This document shows, piece after piece, positions 41,978 to 51,202 of a stretch of DNA of 64,000 bases. The stretch covers positions 1-64,000 of the IMG/VR virus record IMGVR_UViG_3300005537_000002, one strand, 5' to 3'. The stretch is from a virus. The position numbers were made by a program, and so were the translations under genes. The notes below the pieces were generated by a model. The model saw only the letters and a program-made list of their open reading frames with translations. It was not told where the DNA came from and made no database searches. Every line of letters begins with the position of its first letter. The first letter of the stretch is position 1.

Positions 41978-42242
41978 AGTAGTTATAGCACAGGTCTATT
42001 ACACTCTCCCATAACCTGCGTATACGGGCTGAGAGAGTATTCTCCTCTATAGAGGGTTGCCTCTCATACGTCCCAGAGAGCGTGTCTTCATTCGAACTAC
42101 ACCAACCATAGCGGTTCTCATACAACCAAGCTTGCACCTCGTTCGGAGAACCGCTACTGATAGGCCATACGCCTCCCTTTCGATAGATGTTGGCAAATTG
42201 ATGATCCACCAACCGTACACTCACCCATCTTGGACGACGCAT
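41949..42242 (-). CDS. Hypothetical protein, 97 aa
   Basis: Minus-strand ATG at 42242 with GGAGG eight bases before it; a TTG at 42260 is less likely. WVSVRLVDHQFANIYRKGGVW, then TLSARIRRLWESVIDLC and an acidic tail. Located downstream of the primase gene. Not recognised. Confidence 0.6.
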   Translation of the reverse strand: MRRPRWVSVRLVDHQFANIYRKGGVWPISSGSPNEVQAWLYENRYGWCSSNEDTLSGTYERQPSIEENTLSARIRRLWESVIDLCYNYFIEEDSEVT

Positions 42243-42286
42243 ACTAACCTCCGTCTTCAATAAGGTTGCCTGAACTCGATACTAGT

Positions 42287-44620
42287 CTACAATCCGCTGG
42301 TCCCAGTAGGGGGTTTGTAGTCTTCCAAATGTAGTAGCGTTCCTCTCGAACTAGGTTCGTGAGTAACTCTTAGTCTGCGACCAATGTACACGTTGGTCTG
42401 TACTCCGTTGATAGATTTAGAACTCTCGCTCATGTTAAATGCTGGCATGAGTGACCTCATACGACTCCAGAACGTTCTGTCTGCCATGTTACCGCGAGAG
42501 ACCGAACCTACCCAACCCCTAAACGCCTGTAACAGATCGGACTTGGGGATGTAGTTGTTACTGTCTCCAGGTAGAGTCCAAGCACAGAGGAATGCGTGTA
42601 CACTGTCAAGCGCACTCTGAAATGCTGTATGCTCCTCTTTCATACTCTGACTGACGGAGAACGCATTGTTGGAGAGCAGTCTACGCAAGCCATCGCAAGC
42701 TAGATTCAACATCGCGGACAGGTTAGCTGGACTGGCAATCTGTTCGATCTTACGTAGGTCCGCTCTCCCTTCAAACGAATTCCCTGCTCTCATCACCAAC
42801 CATCGATCAAAGTACGCGTCATCCGGATCCCTAACTGGCGTAGGTCCATTCGCGCTAAAGAACTGCTTACACGTCGGATAGAACGCAAAAGCATCCTTAA
42901 ACTTACGCTCTCCCTCGATTCGGTCTCCAGCTACGTACAGCTTGAACTTACCCGGTTGGTGCACTTCCGTTGCTTCTAAGTCCGCGAAGACGTTCGCGTA
43001 CCTACCTAGCATATCAGCGGCACCGAACCTGGAGTCGCACAAGTTTTGTAGCGACATCGAGATCGTATTGTTGAGGCCCAGGAACCTAATCACCAAGTCC
43101 AGTAGGGTACTCTTACCTGACCACTTCTCACCGAAAATGATCAAGGCCTTGCGGTATCGACAGTCTGGTAACAGCGAATACCCAACAAACTCCCACCAAG
43201 CATCGATACAGTCTGACGGGAGTATCTCTCGTACAAACTGGTCTACAATCGCAGTGTTTGCATTAGGATCGTAATGTACAGGCAGCTGTGCTAACGAGTG
43301 CTGTTCGGGTATATGCCGTTGTACCTGCCCCGATGCTACGTTCAGCATACCAGTTCGGGTATTGATGACTATTTCTTCTAGCTTCCTCCTAACAGGAGGT
43401 TGCAACGTATTCATCATCGGCGCGTTATGTACAAACCACTTTACAACTTCATCTCCGTAACCCGATCGCCACTGACGACCTAAACGTTGAGCGGCCTCCT
43501 GCTGTAGAAAACGCTCCCCTCCCGGTACGTATCTACCGTCCAAGTAGTGATAGAGTACTCCACCAACTGAGATCACATTCGTACTATGCAGGATGGACTC
43601 GATCAACAACAGCGGAACGAATGTCTTCTTATCAAAAAACCGATCCGGACTACCCTCGAGTCTGGTGAGAGCACGTTGGACTGTACTCTCAACGTATCGG
43701 TAATCCTTACTCTCCCTAAACTTACTACCGCTAAACCAGGTCGGATGCTTGAGTACGGACGTAACTTGTCCTGCGGGAATACCCATTGACAATAAGAAAA
43801 TGGCAATCCTAATATCATTACGCGACCTATCCACTCGACCGGAGTTGTTTAGGTCCGCCCCAGCTGTTCGTGCTGTTGTCTCACTGAACATCAGGTTATA
43901 CGCGTGTGCGTTCTCGCGCTGCACCCTCTCCAAAAAGTCGTCTGGGAGGGGTTCGTCATTGATCGGATCAACCGGTGAAGACTTCTCGGTCTCGCTTATC
44001 GAACTAAAGTCGCTATAGTTGTAGACTCGTTGGGGGTATATACTTACAACCCCAGCATCTTTTGGCTGGTCTACAAACTTATAGTTTCGCGTTCCCGGTG
44101 TCCTCATCAATCGGGCTAAATCCACCACACCATCATCCGCCCCTAGGTACATTAATTGCGAATTCAGCCACCGAATACGACCCTTTAGGCCTTGAACGTC
44201 TTCGATGAACTCGCTTAACAACCAAAAGATTTGCAACCCATGCCCACTATTTACAGCAACGGAGGGTGGAAAGGGAAAGCTTTCAAGCTCTGTAAGTACT
44301 TCCCCCATCTGTTTACCCAGTTTGTAAAAATCTAAATCACAATAGAGTGCGCTAGCACCCCACGTATCAGATTCTTTACCCCTAGTTCCAGGTGCCGCTT
44401 CCGTCTTCATAACTGAAGCCCGAAAGTAGATGTCAGGGGCACTACGTCGCTTTAGTCTCTCAACCTCCGCTATAAGATTAGGGATCTCGTTGGGCATACG
44501 ATGATGTCCAATGTGTGTCGCGTACGCACTCGTGGGTTCAAACACTACTATATTCGTAACACTGCCCGGAGGTGAGTGCTTAAAGACCTCCTGGAAGAAC
44601 TCTAAACTGTCTGCTGCCAT
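42287..44620 (-). CDS. Primase-helicase: AEP-like primase plus SF3 (D5-like) helicase, 777 aa
   Basis: Minus-strand ATG at 44620. The N-terminal 210 residues look like an archaeo-eukaryotic primase: ALYCDLDFYK (about 92-101), VNSGHGLQIFWLL (about 124-136), then DLARLMRTPGTRNYK. The C-terminal half is a superfamily 3 helicase of the poxvirus D5/phage P4 type: FGEKWSGKSTLLDLV (Walker A, about 497), YANVFADLEATE (Walker B-like), and FYPTCKQFFSANGPTPVRD (motif C). A winged-helix-like end follows. It should prime and unwind DNA at the origin. The candidate origin at 45221-45835 lies beside it. Confidence 0.85.
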   Translation of the reverse strand: MAADSLEFFQEVFKHSPPGSVTNIVVFEPTSAYATHIGHHRMPNEIPNLIAEVERLKRRSAPDIYFRASVMKTEAAPGTRGKESDTWGASALYCDLDFYKLGKQMGEVLTELESFPFPPSVAVNSGHGLQIFWLLSEFIEDVQGLKGRIRWLNSQLMYLGADDGVVDLARLMRTPGTRNYKFVDQPKDAGVVSIYPQRVYNYSDFSSISETEKSSPVDPINDEPLPDDFLERVQRENAHAYNLMFSETTARTAGADLNNSGRVDRSRNDIRIAIFLLSMGIPAGQVTSVLKHPTWFSGSKFRESKDYRYVESTVQRALTRLEGSPDRFFDKKTFVPLLLIESILHSTNVISVGGVLYHYLDGRYVPGGERFLQQEAAQRLGRQWRSGYGDEVVKWFVHNAPMMNTLQPPVRRKLEEIVINTRTGMLNVASGQVQRHIPEQHSLAQLPVHYDPNANTAIVDQFVREILPSDCIDAWWEFVGYSLLPDCRYRKALIIFGEKWSGKSTLLDLVIRFLGLNNTISMSLQNLCDSRFGAADMLGRYANVFADLEATEVHQPGKFKLYVAGDRIEGERKFKDAFAFYPTCKQFFSANGPTPVRDPDDAYFDRWLVMRAGNSFEGRADLRKIEQIASPANLSAMLNLACDGLRRLLSNNAFSVSQSMKEEHTAFQSALDSVHAFLCAWTLPGDSNNYIPKSDLLQAFRGWVGSVSRGNMADRTFWSRMRSLMPAFNMSESSKSINGVQTNVYIGRRLRVTHEPSSRGTLLHLEDYKPPTGTSGL

Positions 44621-44685
44621 CTAATGTAACCTTCTAACAACGATGCTACGATGACCTCATTTCGATAATACTAGAGGACCCCTTG

Positions 44686-44723
44686 TAATATTATCAAAGG
44701 TCACTTATAATATTATCAAAGGT
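44686..44723 (+). repeat. Direct repeats overlapping the primase promoter
   Basis: TAATATTATCAAAGGT occurs at 44686-44701 and 44708-44723, a 22-base period. Read leftwards, they provide TTGATA (44719-44714) and GATAAT (44695-44690), a promoter for the primase gene. The period is two helix turns, so a dimeric repressor could bind both. The remaining gap 44621-44833 holds nothing else I can identify. Confidence 0.6.
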
Positions 44724-44833
44724 GCGTAGCACCAGACTAGCACACCTCTGCTGGCACGGAGGGTGCAACTTCTTGCAACTACTACACGTTCGCGCAGGGG
44801 TAGAGACTGCTTCCTCCTACCCCTTTGTGAACC

Positions 44834-45220
44834 TCACGATGCCATATCGAGCTCACTATCAACCACCCCCAAGCGTTCCTTACGCCACTCTTCTACTGCT
44901 CGCTCGTAGCGAGGGAGGTAGTACTGATTCGCCCCCATCTTAGTAAGCGACAGCTGAACTCGGATCAGCCCTAACCCCACTAAGGACTCCAATACAGGCC
45001 CAAAAATTGCCCCTGTCAGTTGTAGTTGAGGCTGTAAAGTCGAGCGTGTAAAGAAGAGGCTCCGTTCCATAGTTATCAGGATCCGACGAGCGATTTCTAG
45101 TTCCGTTCGTGAAAGGGGAGCAATCCTTTCCTCTACCTCCCTACTCAATGTGTTGTGTGTCGTCTGTTGAGTCAATATGTTGTCTCCTTCTTGTTCGCGA
45201 TGTAGAAGTTCTACTCGCAT
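44834..45220 (-). CDS. Winged-helix-like small DNA-binding protein, 128 aa
   Basis: Minus-strand ATG at 45220. Residues about 35-90 have the shape of a winged helix: LSRTELEIARRILITMERS, then QPQLQLTGAIFGPVLESL and a wing GLGLIRVQLSLTKMG. It lies upstream of the primase gene and beside the repeat region, so it may control either. The exact family is unclear. Confidence 0.55.
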   Translation of the reverse strand: MRVELLHREQEGDNILTQQTTHNTLSREVEERIAPLSRTELEIARRILITMERSLFFTRSTLQPQLQLTGAIFGPVLESLVGLGLIRVQLSLTKMGANQYYLPRYERAVEEWRKERLGVVDSELDMAS

Positions 45221-45484
45221 CTGATATGTTTATATTATAAAGAATTACGTTACAAAAATCAAGGGTACTCAACCTACTTGATTTTCGGTCGCCTATACCA
45301 CTATACTTATACCATACAGTCGTCTAGCACAGCTACGTAGTCCCCTTCTCCTCGACCACTCAAAACCTATACTAACGAACCTTTAGTCAACCGAGCACCT
45401 ATAGCACTGATATAAAATCAATGCCCCCGCGTTCAACCGGATAAGCTCAGCCATTTTATATGGGCGGGTTTCGGAATTAGGGTC

Positions 45485-45545
45485 GATTTCTGGATTCACT
45501 TTAAAAATCATGTGTGATTTCTGGATTCACACATGATTTTTAAAG
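45485..45545. repeat. Origin-region module 1: direct repeat plus 19-base dyad
   Basis: GATTTCTGGATTCAC occurs at 45485-45499 and 45516-45530. A 19-base arm (45499-45517, CTTTAAAAATCATGTGTGA) is perfectly complementary to 45527-45545, with nine bases between. The order is unit, arm, unit, arm'. Confidence 0.85.
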
Positions 45546-45647
45546 TCGAGATCGATAGCTCTGTTATTTTTTTAGTACCCCCGCGATAAAATTATAAGAC
45601 TATATATATGGGGGGAGCTTAAAAAATTATCCGAGTTCTCGTAGCTC

Positions 45648-45715
45648 GTAAACAATCGCCAGGGTTTTACTTAAGAATCATAAACAATCGCGTGAGTTTA
45701 CTTATGATTCTTAAG
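45648..45715. repeat. Origin-region module 2: direct repeat plus 14-base dyad
   Basis: TAAACAATCGC followed by a GTTTTACTTA or GTTTACTTA end occurs at 45649-45673 and 45681-45703. A 14-base arm CTTAAGAATCATAA (45670-45683) is perfectly complementary to 45702-45715. It has the same unit-arm-unit-arm' order as module 1 but a different sequence. Confidence 0.85.
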
Positions 45716-45772
45716 CGCCCATATAGTATAGCTGAGCTTTGTCGATTTCGAGTTAGGTTCGGGCTATGCCTC

Positions 45773-45802
45773 TTGTAAAACGTGGGTAGAATTCATTATA
45801 AT
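45773..45802 (+). promoter_or_regulatory. Promoter for the helicase operon
   Basis: TTGTAA (45773-45778), 18-base spacer, TATAAT (45797-45802). Confidence 0.65.
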
Positions 45803-45835
45803 ATAAACAAGTAAATAACATCGTGAGGAGGTTCG

Positions 45836-47566
45836 ATGAGTAGTTTGTCCGCGTTGTGCGACTCAAAGGGTAAAGTGAAGACGCTAGTCTTCACTCCAAG
45901 TTCGGTTGACCACAAGCATACCGTCTGTGCTCTTAACGGTGCGAGACCACAAAAGGACGACACCATTCACTTTAGTCCTGAACCACACTTCATCGGAGAG
46001 GTTCGACAGAGGTTCCCGGGTATTGAGCTAGATGCAACTGTGCTAGATTGGTACGACGAGTACCAAACAAGCCTGCAGCAACAGAGTCAGATTGTAGCTA
46101 GTTCTCACACTAACTCGACTGACTTCGGATCTCTACTATATAACAGTGAGCTGAGGCCGTATCAAAGAGCTGGCATTCAGTGGTTGAACTCACATGAAGA
46201 CGGCGCAATATTGGGAGACCCAACTGGTATGGGCAAGACCGTCCAGTTACTGTCGGTGTGCGAACTGATACAAGCTAAACGTGTGTTAGTGATCTCTCCT
46301 TCATACGTCAAGTATCAGTGGGGAGACCAAATTACACGTTGGTTGGGCATCACTCCGGTTATATGTGAAGGAGAGACTCCTAAGCGTCGTAAGCAAGTGC
46401 AAACGTTTCTTAGTAGTGATAGTAGGTACTTAGTCGTCAATATTGAAATGTTACGTACCTACCCAAATCGGTATTACGACAACAAGCATGCAAAGGCAGG
46501 ACAACAAGCCCCCTGTGCTATTCCGGAACTCTGGCAGGCACAGTGGGATGTGGTGATTGTAGACGAGGCCCACGGTATACACGACCGGAACTCGTTGCAA
46601 TCTAAGGGTGTAAAAGCTCTCAAACGGAAAAGGCTGTACCTAGCGACTGGTACTCCGGTTTGGGATATGGCTGACGACATTTGGAATTTGCTTCATATAT
46701 TAGAACCAAAGCGCTTTAGTTCATACTGGAACTTCGCCCGTATGTACTGTAAGATCGAGAAGTTGTGGAACGGCATCGAACAGGTAGTCGGACGTAGAGA
46801 AGACCGTCTAGATGCCTTTAGGGAGACTATTACTCCCTATGTACTAGCGAGAGACAAAAGAGAGTTCCTACCTGATCTACCACTACTCATACACAAACAG
46901 TGGTGGTACGACGCTAGTCCTAAGCAACGGGAACTCACGCGTACCCTAAAGAAGAAGATGAGGTTAGAACTGACCTCAGGAGACATTAAGGTCTTCGACA
47001 GCGTCGCAAGTGAGATCAGTACGTTGCGGATGCTACTTTCCGCCCCAGAAATGGTTGGAGTGGATATTGAGACTCCAAAGGACTCGCTAATGATGTCTCT
47101 GTTAGCTGACCTATTGTTGGAAACCGATCGAGTGTTGATCGCATGCTGGTTTAAGGATCACGCCAAACATATAGCACAGCTCTGTGCTAAAGAGGGCATT
47201 GCACATACCGTGGTTGATGGTGACTTGTCTCAATCTCAGCGGCGAACGGAGATACAACGCTTTAGGCAAGGCAAAGTAGCTGTGCTAATTGGGACTATCG
47301 CGTCATTCGGACAGGGTATTGATATGCAGGAATGCAACCACTGTATAGTAGCTGACGCTGACTGGACTCCTACAGTTATGACCCAGCTATACGGACGCTT
47401 AGACCGTTTTGGACAACAATTGCCGCCGGTGTTTCATAGGCTCATTTGCCGTAAATCGATTGAGCAAGCTATCTACGAAGTAGAGCGGGATAAAGGAGCG
47501 CAAGCCAACGAGATACTAGCGTTACAGGCCGTGTACGAGCACTACCTACAACTGGAGGATTTGTAG
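45836..47566 (+). CDS. SNF2-family DNA helicase/ATPase, 576 aa
   Basis: ATG with GAGGAGG upstream. A 100-residue N-terminal extension, then SF2 motifs: YQRAGIQWLNSHEDGAIL (Q-like), GDPTGMGKTVQ (I, about 124-134), VVIVDEAHG (II), LYLATGTPVWD (III), and in the second RecA lobe LIACWFKDHAKHI, then IGTIASFGQGIDMQ (V) and QLYGRLDRFGQ (VI, about 519). This layout is that of short phage SNF2/DEAD helicases used in replication or recombination. It is first in the rightward replication operon. Confidence 0.87.
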   Translation: MSSLSALCDSKGKVKTLVFTPSSVDHKHTVCALNGARPQKDDTIHFSPEPHFIGEVRQRFPGIELDATVLDWYDEYQTSLQQQSQIVASSHTNSTDFGSLLYNSELRPYQRAGIQWLNSHEDGAILGDPTGMGKTVQLLSVCELIQAKRVLVISPSYVKYQWGDQITRWLGITPVICEGETPKRRKQVQTFLSSDSRYLVVNIEMLRTYPNRYYDNKHAKAGQQAPCAIPELWQAQWDVVIVDEAHGIHDRNSLQSKGVKALKRKRLYLATGTPVWDMADDIWNLLHILEPKRFSSYWNFARMYCKIEKLWNGIEQVVGRREDRLDAFRETITPYVLARDKREFLPDLPLLIHKQWWYDASPKQRELTRTLKKKMRLELTSGDIKVFDSVASEISTLRMLLSAPEMVGVDIETPKDSLMMSLLADLLLETDRVLIACWFKDHAKHIAQLCAKEGIAHTVVDGDLSQSQRRTEIQRFRQGKVAVLIGTIASFGQGIDMQECNHCIVADADWTPTVMTQLYGRLDRFGQQLPPVFHRLICRKSIEQAIYEVERDKGAQANEILALQAVYEHYLQLEDL

Positions 47567-47593
47567 TCTGTACCCCGTATGTATAGTAATAAC

Positions 47594-47679
47594 GCTATAG
47601 TTAGTTTTTACGGTGTTTGCATCTTGGATATATAAATCATACATATACACGTGCAGTCCGTGTAAAAACTAACTATAGC
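47594..47679 (+). repeat. Long hairpin element, copy 2 of the TAGTTAGTTTTTAC family
   Basis: GCTATAGTTAGTTTTTACGG (47594-47613) pairs with 47658-47679 over 20 positions with a two-base bulge. The loop shares GATATATAAATCATAC (47627-47642) with copy 1, while the rest of the loop differs. It lies between co-directional genes. Confidence 0.75.
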
Positions 47680-47739
47680 ACGATTTCATAATGTTGTACA
47701 AGTGTTGTAAAACATACTTAGTAAAAGGAAGGTCAGTTG

Positions 47740-48156
47740 ATGACAGGAGTACCTACCAACCTCGAGGGTATTGAGGCACCCGATTGGGTGACTGCAGAGA
47801 TATTCAATGCTTACTTGCAGTATCGTAAGCATTGTACGGATGCGTTCCACTATATGCAGAACGCATCCGACTTAGGCGAAGCTGCTCGCCTACTACACGC
47901 GTGGACCAGTAATACATTCAACGAGCGTTTCGATCAAGCGTTGTCGAGCAGATACTACTGTGCTAAAGAAGGTTTGTCTGACGGTTTGTCTGTAGGGGGT
48001 AAGCAGACCTTCTCCAATGTATTCGGGTACGTCATGCTAACCGTATTGAGGCAAGTTGACTGGGCTTGGCTAGTCAACCACTTGCAGTACGCAGTGTGGC
48101 CGTTTACGAAACCTGGTGGATCTCCCCAAACTAGTCCGGAGTACGATGACGCATGA
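47740..48156 (+). CDS. Hypothetical protein, 138 aa
   Basis: ATG at 47740 with AAAGGAAGG upstream. Helical and Trp/Tyr-rich: EIFNAYLQYRKHCTDAFHYM, then NVFGYVMLTVLRQVDWAWLV. The end is Pro/Ser-rich. It overlaps the next gene by four bases (ATGA). Not recognised. Confidence 0.6.
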   Translation: MTGVPTNLEGIEAPDWVTAEIFNAYLQYRKHCTDAFHYMQNASDLGEAARLLHAWTSNTFNERFDQALSSRYYCAKEGLSDGLSVGGKQTFSNVFGYVMLTVLRQVDWAWLVNHLQYAVWPFTKPGGSPQTSPEYDDA

Positions 48157-48437
48157 ACGAGGAGGCAATGACGCTAACCGAATTTTGTAAACAGTTGCAC
48201 TCGACTGTAGAGCAGCTACTAGCTATGGAAAGCCTCGCTCTACGTGACAACCCAGAATGCGTCGTAGTTGACATTTCACTTGACACATCGAGCGGTTGGG
48301 GTTTCGATGTGTGGATCGTCGAGGTAGTCGCTCGTAACTCGGTGCACAGTAATCAACGTTGGCTGTTTCCGCTCTGTCTGAACGAACATGGGACGCCAGT
48401 CTTAGCTACAAGTCGGTTGCTCCACGCGTTTGCCTAG
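48153..48437 (+). CDS. Hypothetical protein, 94 aa
   Basis: ATG overlaps the previous stop. Alpha/beta: MTLTEFCKQLHSTVEQLLAM, then VVVDISLDTSSGWGFDVWIV and RWLFPLCLNEHGTPVL. It closes a two-gene unit that ends at a strong terminator. Not recognised. Confidence 0.58.
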   Translation: MNEEAMTLTEFCKQLHSTVEQLLAMESLALRDNPECVVVDISLDTSSGWGFDVWIVEVVARNSVHSNQRWLFPLCLNEHGTPVLATSRLLHAFA

Positions 48438-48442
48438 GGTAC

Positions 48443-48477
48443 GAGGGTCAATTTCTATGTTGACCCTCTTGTTTTTT
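48443..48477 (+). terminator. Terminator after the 47740-48437 pair
   Basis: GAGGGTCAA (48443-48451), loop, TTGACCCTC (48460-48468), then TTGTTTTTT. Its tail also forms the -35 of the next promoter. Confidence 0.85.
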
Positions 48478-48498
48478 GTAGTATGTTTATATTATAAT
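48469..48498 (+). promoter_or_regulatory. Promoter for the 48537 operon
   Basis: TTGTTT (48469-48474), 18-base spacer, TATAAT (48493-48498). The -35 lies in the terminator tail, as at 4636. Confidence 0.55.
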
Positions 48499-48536
48499 CA
48501 TATTAATAAATAAAAAAAAACTAAGGGGGTACATTC

Positions 48537-48971
48537 ATGGCGGAGTTGCCAATTGGAGCGGAGACAATAGTACAGGTACTAGTAGCACTCGGTGGAGACT
48601 ATCACGGTGAAAACCAGGAGTACGGTAAAGTATGGTGCCATCACTGTTCGTGGTCTGACCCGTTTGAATGGCCTAACGTTGAAACTAGAACGATGGAGCC
48701 TCACCGGGCTTGGTGTCCAGTGCTACAAGCTAGAGAAGCACTTCGCGTGATGGGTCTACCGATGAAAGTGTGGCGTTTAGACTTTAAAGCTACACCAATA
48801 GATTCTCAAGGTCGGAGAGGGCGTCTGCAGAGACGTAGTCAAACTATTCTTCATTGCTACCGACCGTTAGCACCAGAGGTATGGAGAGAGCTACAAGATT
48901 TCCCCGAAGAGTATCGTCTAGAAGTAGTCGAGCATACTATAGAGATTAGAGAAGTAAGGGAGTTGTACTAG
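48537..48971 (+). CDS. Cys/His zinc-site protein, paralogue of the 51203 protein, 144 aa
   Basis: ATG with AAGGGGG upstream. A CHHC pair near residue 33 and HRAWC near residue 57 form a likely CxxC...HxxxC zinc site. Next comes AREALRVMGLPMKVWRLDF, which matches LRNRLADLGFPMRRWKVDF in the 51203 protein. The C-terminal half differs. It overlaps the helicase start by one base. Function unknown. Confidence 0.65.
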   Translation: MAELPIGAETIVQVLVALGGDYHGENQEYGKVWCHHCSWSDPFEWPNVETRTMEPHRAWCPVLQAREALRVMGLPMKVWRLDFKATPIDSQGRRGRLQRRSQTILHCYRPLAPEVWRELQDFPEEYRLEVVEHTIEIREVRELY

Positions 48972-50971
48972 TGAGTAGTATAGTAGAGGATGCACTGGCG
49001 TTTGCGGAAGCGAACTTTCCTGAGAGACGAGAGCCTCAACTGAAGATGATGGAGTCGGTATGCGAGTTCTTAGAAGCACAGACACCCACGCTTATAGAAG
49101 CCGGAACTGGAACAGGAAAGAGTTTCGCCTATCTAGTTCCTGCTATGTTGTGGTTGCAAGAGCATCCACTCGACAAAATTGTCGTTAGCACAGGGACAAA
49201 GGCCCTACAACGTCAACTAGTTGAGAAGGATATAAAAGCACTACAAAAGCACTTTCCAGGTGTGAAAGTAGCGATTGCAAAAAGCGCGTCCAATTACGCC
49301 TGTGCTGAGTCGATTGCACCTACGATATCAGATCTGGAAAGTACGAATGGGTCAGTTACGGATCTAAGGATCTTAAAGAAGCTAGAAGGGTACGTAACCG
49401 CTCGTTCTGGGTGGGATGGAGACCTAGATAAGATTACCGGCAATCTAGACTGGCAGGTGCGAGAGAGGATTGCGTACTCCCACGATAGCCCCGCATGTGA
49501 TAGTCCGGGTGTTTGCTACCTAAAGCGACGGTTCCAGGAGTTAGAGGAAGCCCAACTGATCATTACAAACCATGCGATGCTAATGACTAGCATGCGACAT
49601 CAACAAGGCTTACCACAATTACTATCAATGGTAATTGTCGACGAGGGGCATAAGCTTCCAGACGTAACAAGAGATGCCTTCACTGAAACTCTCCGACAGT
49701 CAAGTGTAGAACGCTTTGTAAAAAGGGTCTTGCGTGAAGAAGACTCTAACCGCTTGGAACCGTACTACCGAGCTGTGCTAGACGCCAACAATAAGTTGTG
49801 GCAAGAGATCAAGTACGAGCTCAAAAAAGCTGCTGGTAAGAGTCAGTGGGCGCAGATCGTACAAACTACAGAGAATTCTTACGGTTTGAGGCTCTCAACC
49901 GAACTGTCGTTGCTGAAGGAAGCGCTCAAGAACAAACTGTGGAAAATATACATGCAGAGCCTATACGGAGAGAGTGACTATGGACTTACCCCAGAAGAGA
50001 TAAAGGAAGCCAAGCACCGAGGTAAGCTCATCAATACTTGCAACGCACTTTCAGCGCAAGCAGCGCTTATCTTTAAGGCTGAAGAGCCTAACGAAGTCTA
50101 CGCATATGTATGGACAATGGAAGCACAGGACGTTCGTGCAGAAGCTATCCCAATAGACGTAGGAGAACTACTGCAACGTTATCTATACGAAGAGATACCT
50201 ACGTTTCTAACATCAGCGACCCTAGCACATTCAAAGGGTGCTTTAGGATTTGATAGCAAGCAGCACGTCACTGTACTTGACAGTGTCTTTGACTACGAGC
50301 GTCAATCTATCATGTACGTGCCGAAAAGTGCTGTGCTAGCTGGAGACAACAGAGATTCAGACCACTACTTTTCGGCACTAGCAAATACGATGCTGGAACT
50401 AGTGCGGATAACTAAGGGGAGAGGGTTTCTACTGTTCACATCTCGTTACGATATGGAAAAGACGTATGAACTGTTAACTCACCCACTACTAGACGAGGGG
50501 TACTATCCTATCATACAAGGTCAGAACGGTGCGGGTCCTGCTATGCACTCGTATATGACTGCGAACAGACCGCCTGTGCTATTCGGCTTGAAAAGTTTCT
50601 GGGAGGGAGTTGATATCCAAGGAGAGCAACTGTCGCTGGTGGTACTCTCCAAACTTCCGTTCGAGCAGCAGACAGTGATCGACAAAATCCTGCAAAGCGA
50701 TGCGAAGCTTGGTTTTGGTAAGTGGTGGACTGACTTATACTTACCGAGACTGATCACGAATACACAGCAGTCGTTAGGCCGTTTGATTAGGACGACTAAC
50801 GACATTGGCGTCGTAGCGTGCTTGGACGCACGCATTTTTACCAAACAAAGCAACTACGGACAGAAACTAGTAAGTTCGTTGCCATTCACGAACTTTGCTG
50901 TCCAGACTAGCCAAGTTCGTGAATGGTGGAGTACAGCTACAAAAGGAGTATTAACACATGCAGCAAAGTAG
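48971..50971 (+). CDS. DinG/XPD-type Fe-S helicase, 666 aa
   Basis: GTG start overlapping the previous stop. SF2 motifs: TLIEAGTGTGKSFAYLVPAM (motif I, about 40-58), VSTGTKALQRQL (Ia), MVIVDEGHKL (DEGH box, about 219-228), FLTSATLAHS (III), and SLGRLIRTTNDIGVVACLDA (VI). Cys residues in NYACAES and SPACDSPGVCYLK lie where Rad3/XPD helicases bind an Fe-S cluster. DinG-type enzymes unwind 5' to 3' and clear R-loops. It is in the replication operon. Confidence 0.85.
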   Translation: MSSIVEDALAFAEANFPERREPQLKMMESVCEFLEAQTPTLIEAGTGTGKSFAYLVPAMLWLQEHPLDKIVVSTGTKALQRQLVEKDIKALQKHFPGVKVAIAKSASNYACAESIAPTISDLESTNGSVTDLRILKKLEGYVTARSGWDGDLDKITGNLDWQVRERIAYSHDSPACDSPGVCYLKRRFQELEEAQLIITNHAMLMTSMRHQQGLPQLLSMVIVDEGHKLPDVTRDAFTETLRQSSVERFVKRVLREEDSNRLEPYYRAVLDANNKLWQEIKYELKKAAGKSQWAQIVQTTENSYGLRLSTELSLLKEALKNKLWKIYMQSLYGESDYGLTPEEIKEAKHRGKLINTCNALSAQAALIFKAEEPNEVYAYVWTMEAQDVRAEAIPIDVGELLQRYLYEEIPTFLTSATLAHSKGALGFDSKQHVTVLDSVFDYERQSIMYVPKSAVLAGDNRDSDHYFSALANTMLELVRITKGRGFLLFTSRYDMEKTYELLTHPLLDEGYYPIIQGQNGAGPAMHSYMTANRPPVLFGLKSFWEGVDIQGEQLSLVVLSKLPFEQQTVIDKILQSDAKLGFGKWWTDLYLPRLITNTQQSLGRLIRTTNDIGVVACLDARIFTKQSNYGQKLVSSLPFTNFAVQTSQVREWWSTATKGVLTHAAK

Positions 50972-51188
50972 GTTGACATACACAGTAAACGTTACTCAAC
51001 CTTACTACTTATTAAGTAGTAAGTGCATAGGTACAACAGTTAAGGAAGGAGACAAGTACGAATTCGGCTCCTATGAGGGTTGTGGGACGTACGACGAATT
51101 GTCTGAGATTAGACTCATAAAGGAGAAGTATCATCCAGAACTGAGTTTTTGGATCTTTCGCACGCACGATCATGAGCCCATAAGTTAA
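50958..51188 (+). CDS. Hypothetical protein, 76 aa
   Basis: ATG inside the end of the helicase gene with AAAGGAG upstream. Small beta-rich protein (RLTYTVNVTQPYYLLSSK, then SFWIFRTHDHEPIS). Not recognised. Coupling to the helicase gene suggests joint expression. Confidence 0.55.
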   Translation: MQQSRLTYTVNVTQPYYLLSSKCIGTTVKEGDKYEFGSYEGCGTYDELSEIRLIKEKYHPELSFWIFRTHDHEPIS

Positions 51189-51202
51189 GGAGGAGTTCTT
51201 AC

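Larger units (their letters stand above)
45221..45835. other. 615-base noncoding region between divergent operons: candidate origin/control region
   Basis: No ORF. AT-rich with two repeat modules (45485-45545 and 45648-45715), a run GGGGGG near 45611, AT stretches around 45600 (ATATATATATG) and two CCCCCGCG boxes (near 45423 and 45580). It separates the leftward primase operon from the rightward helicase operon. A minus-strand promoter for the winged-helix gene may lie at 45226-45240 (TATAAT-like). Confidence 0.55.

Noticed and set aside
44722-44943. Plus-strand ORF between primase and winged-helix genes
   Set aside because: No ribosome site; overlaps the end of the minus-strand winged-helix gene and the primase promoter; composition is not protein-like.
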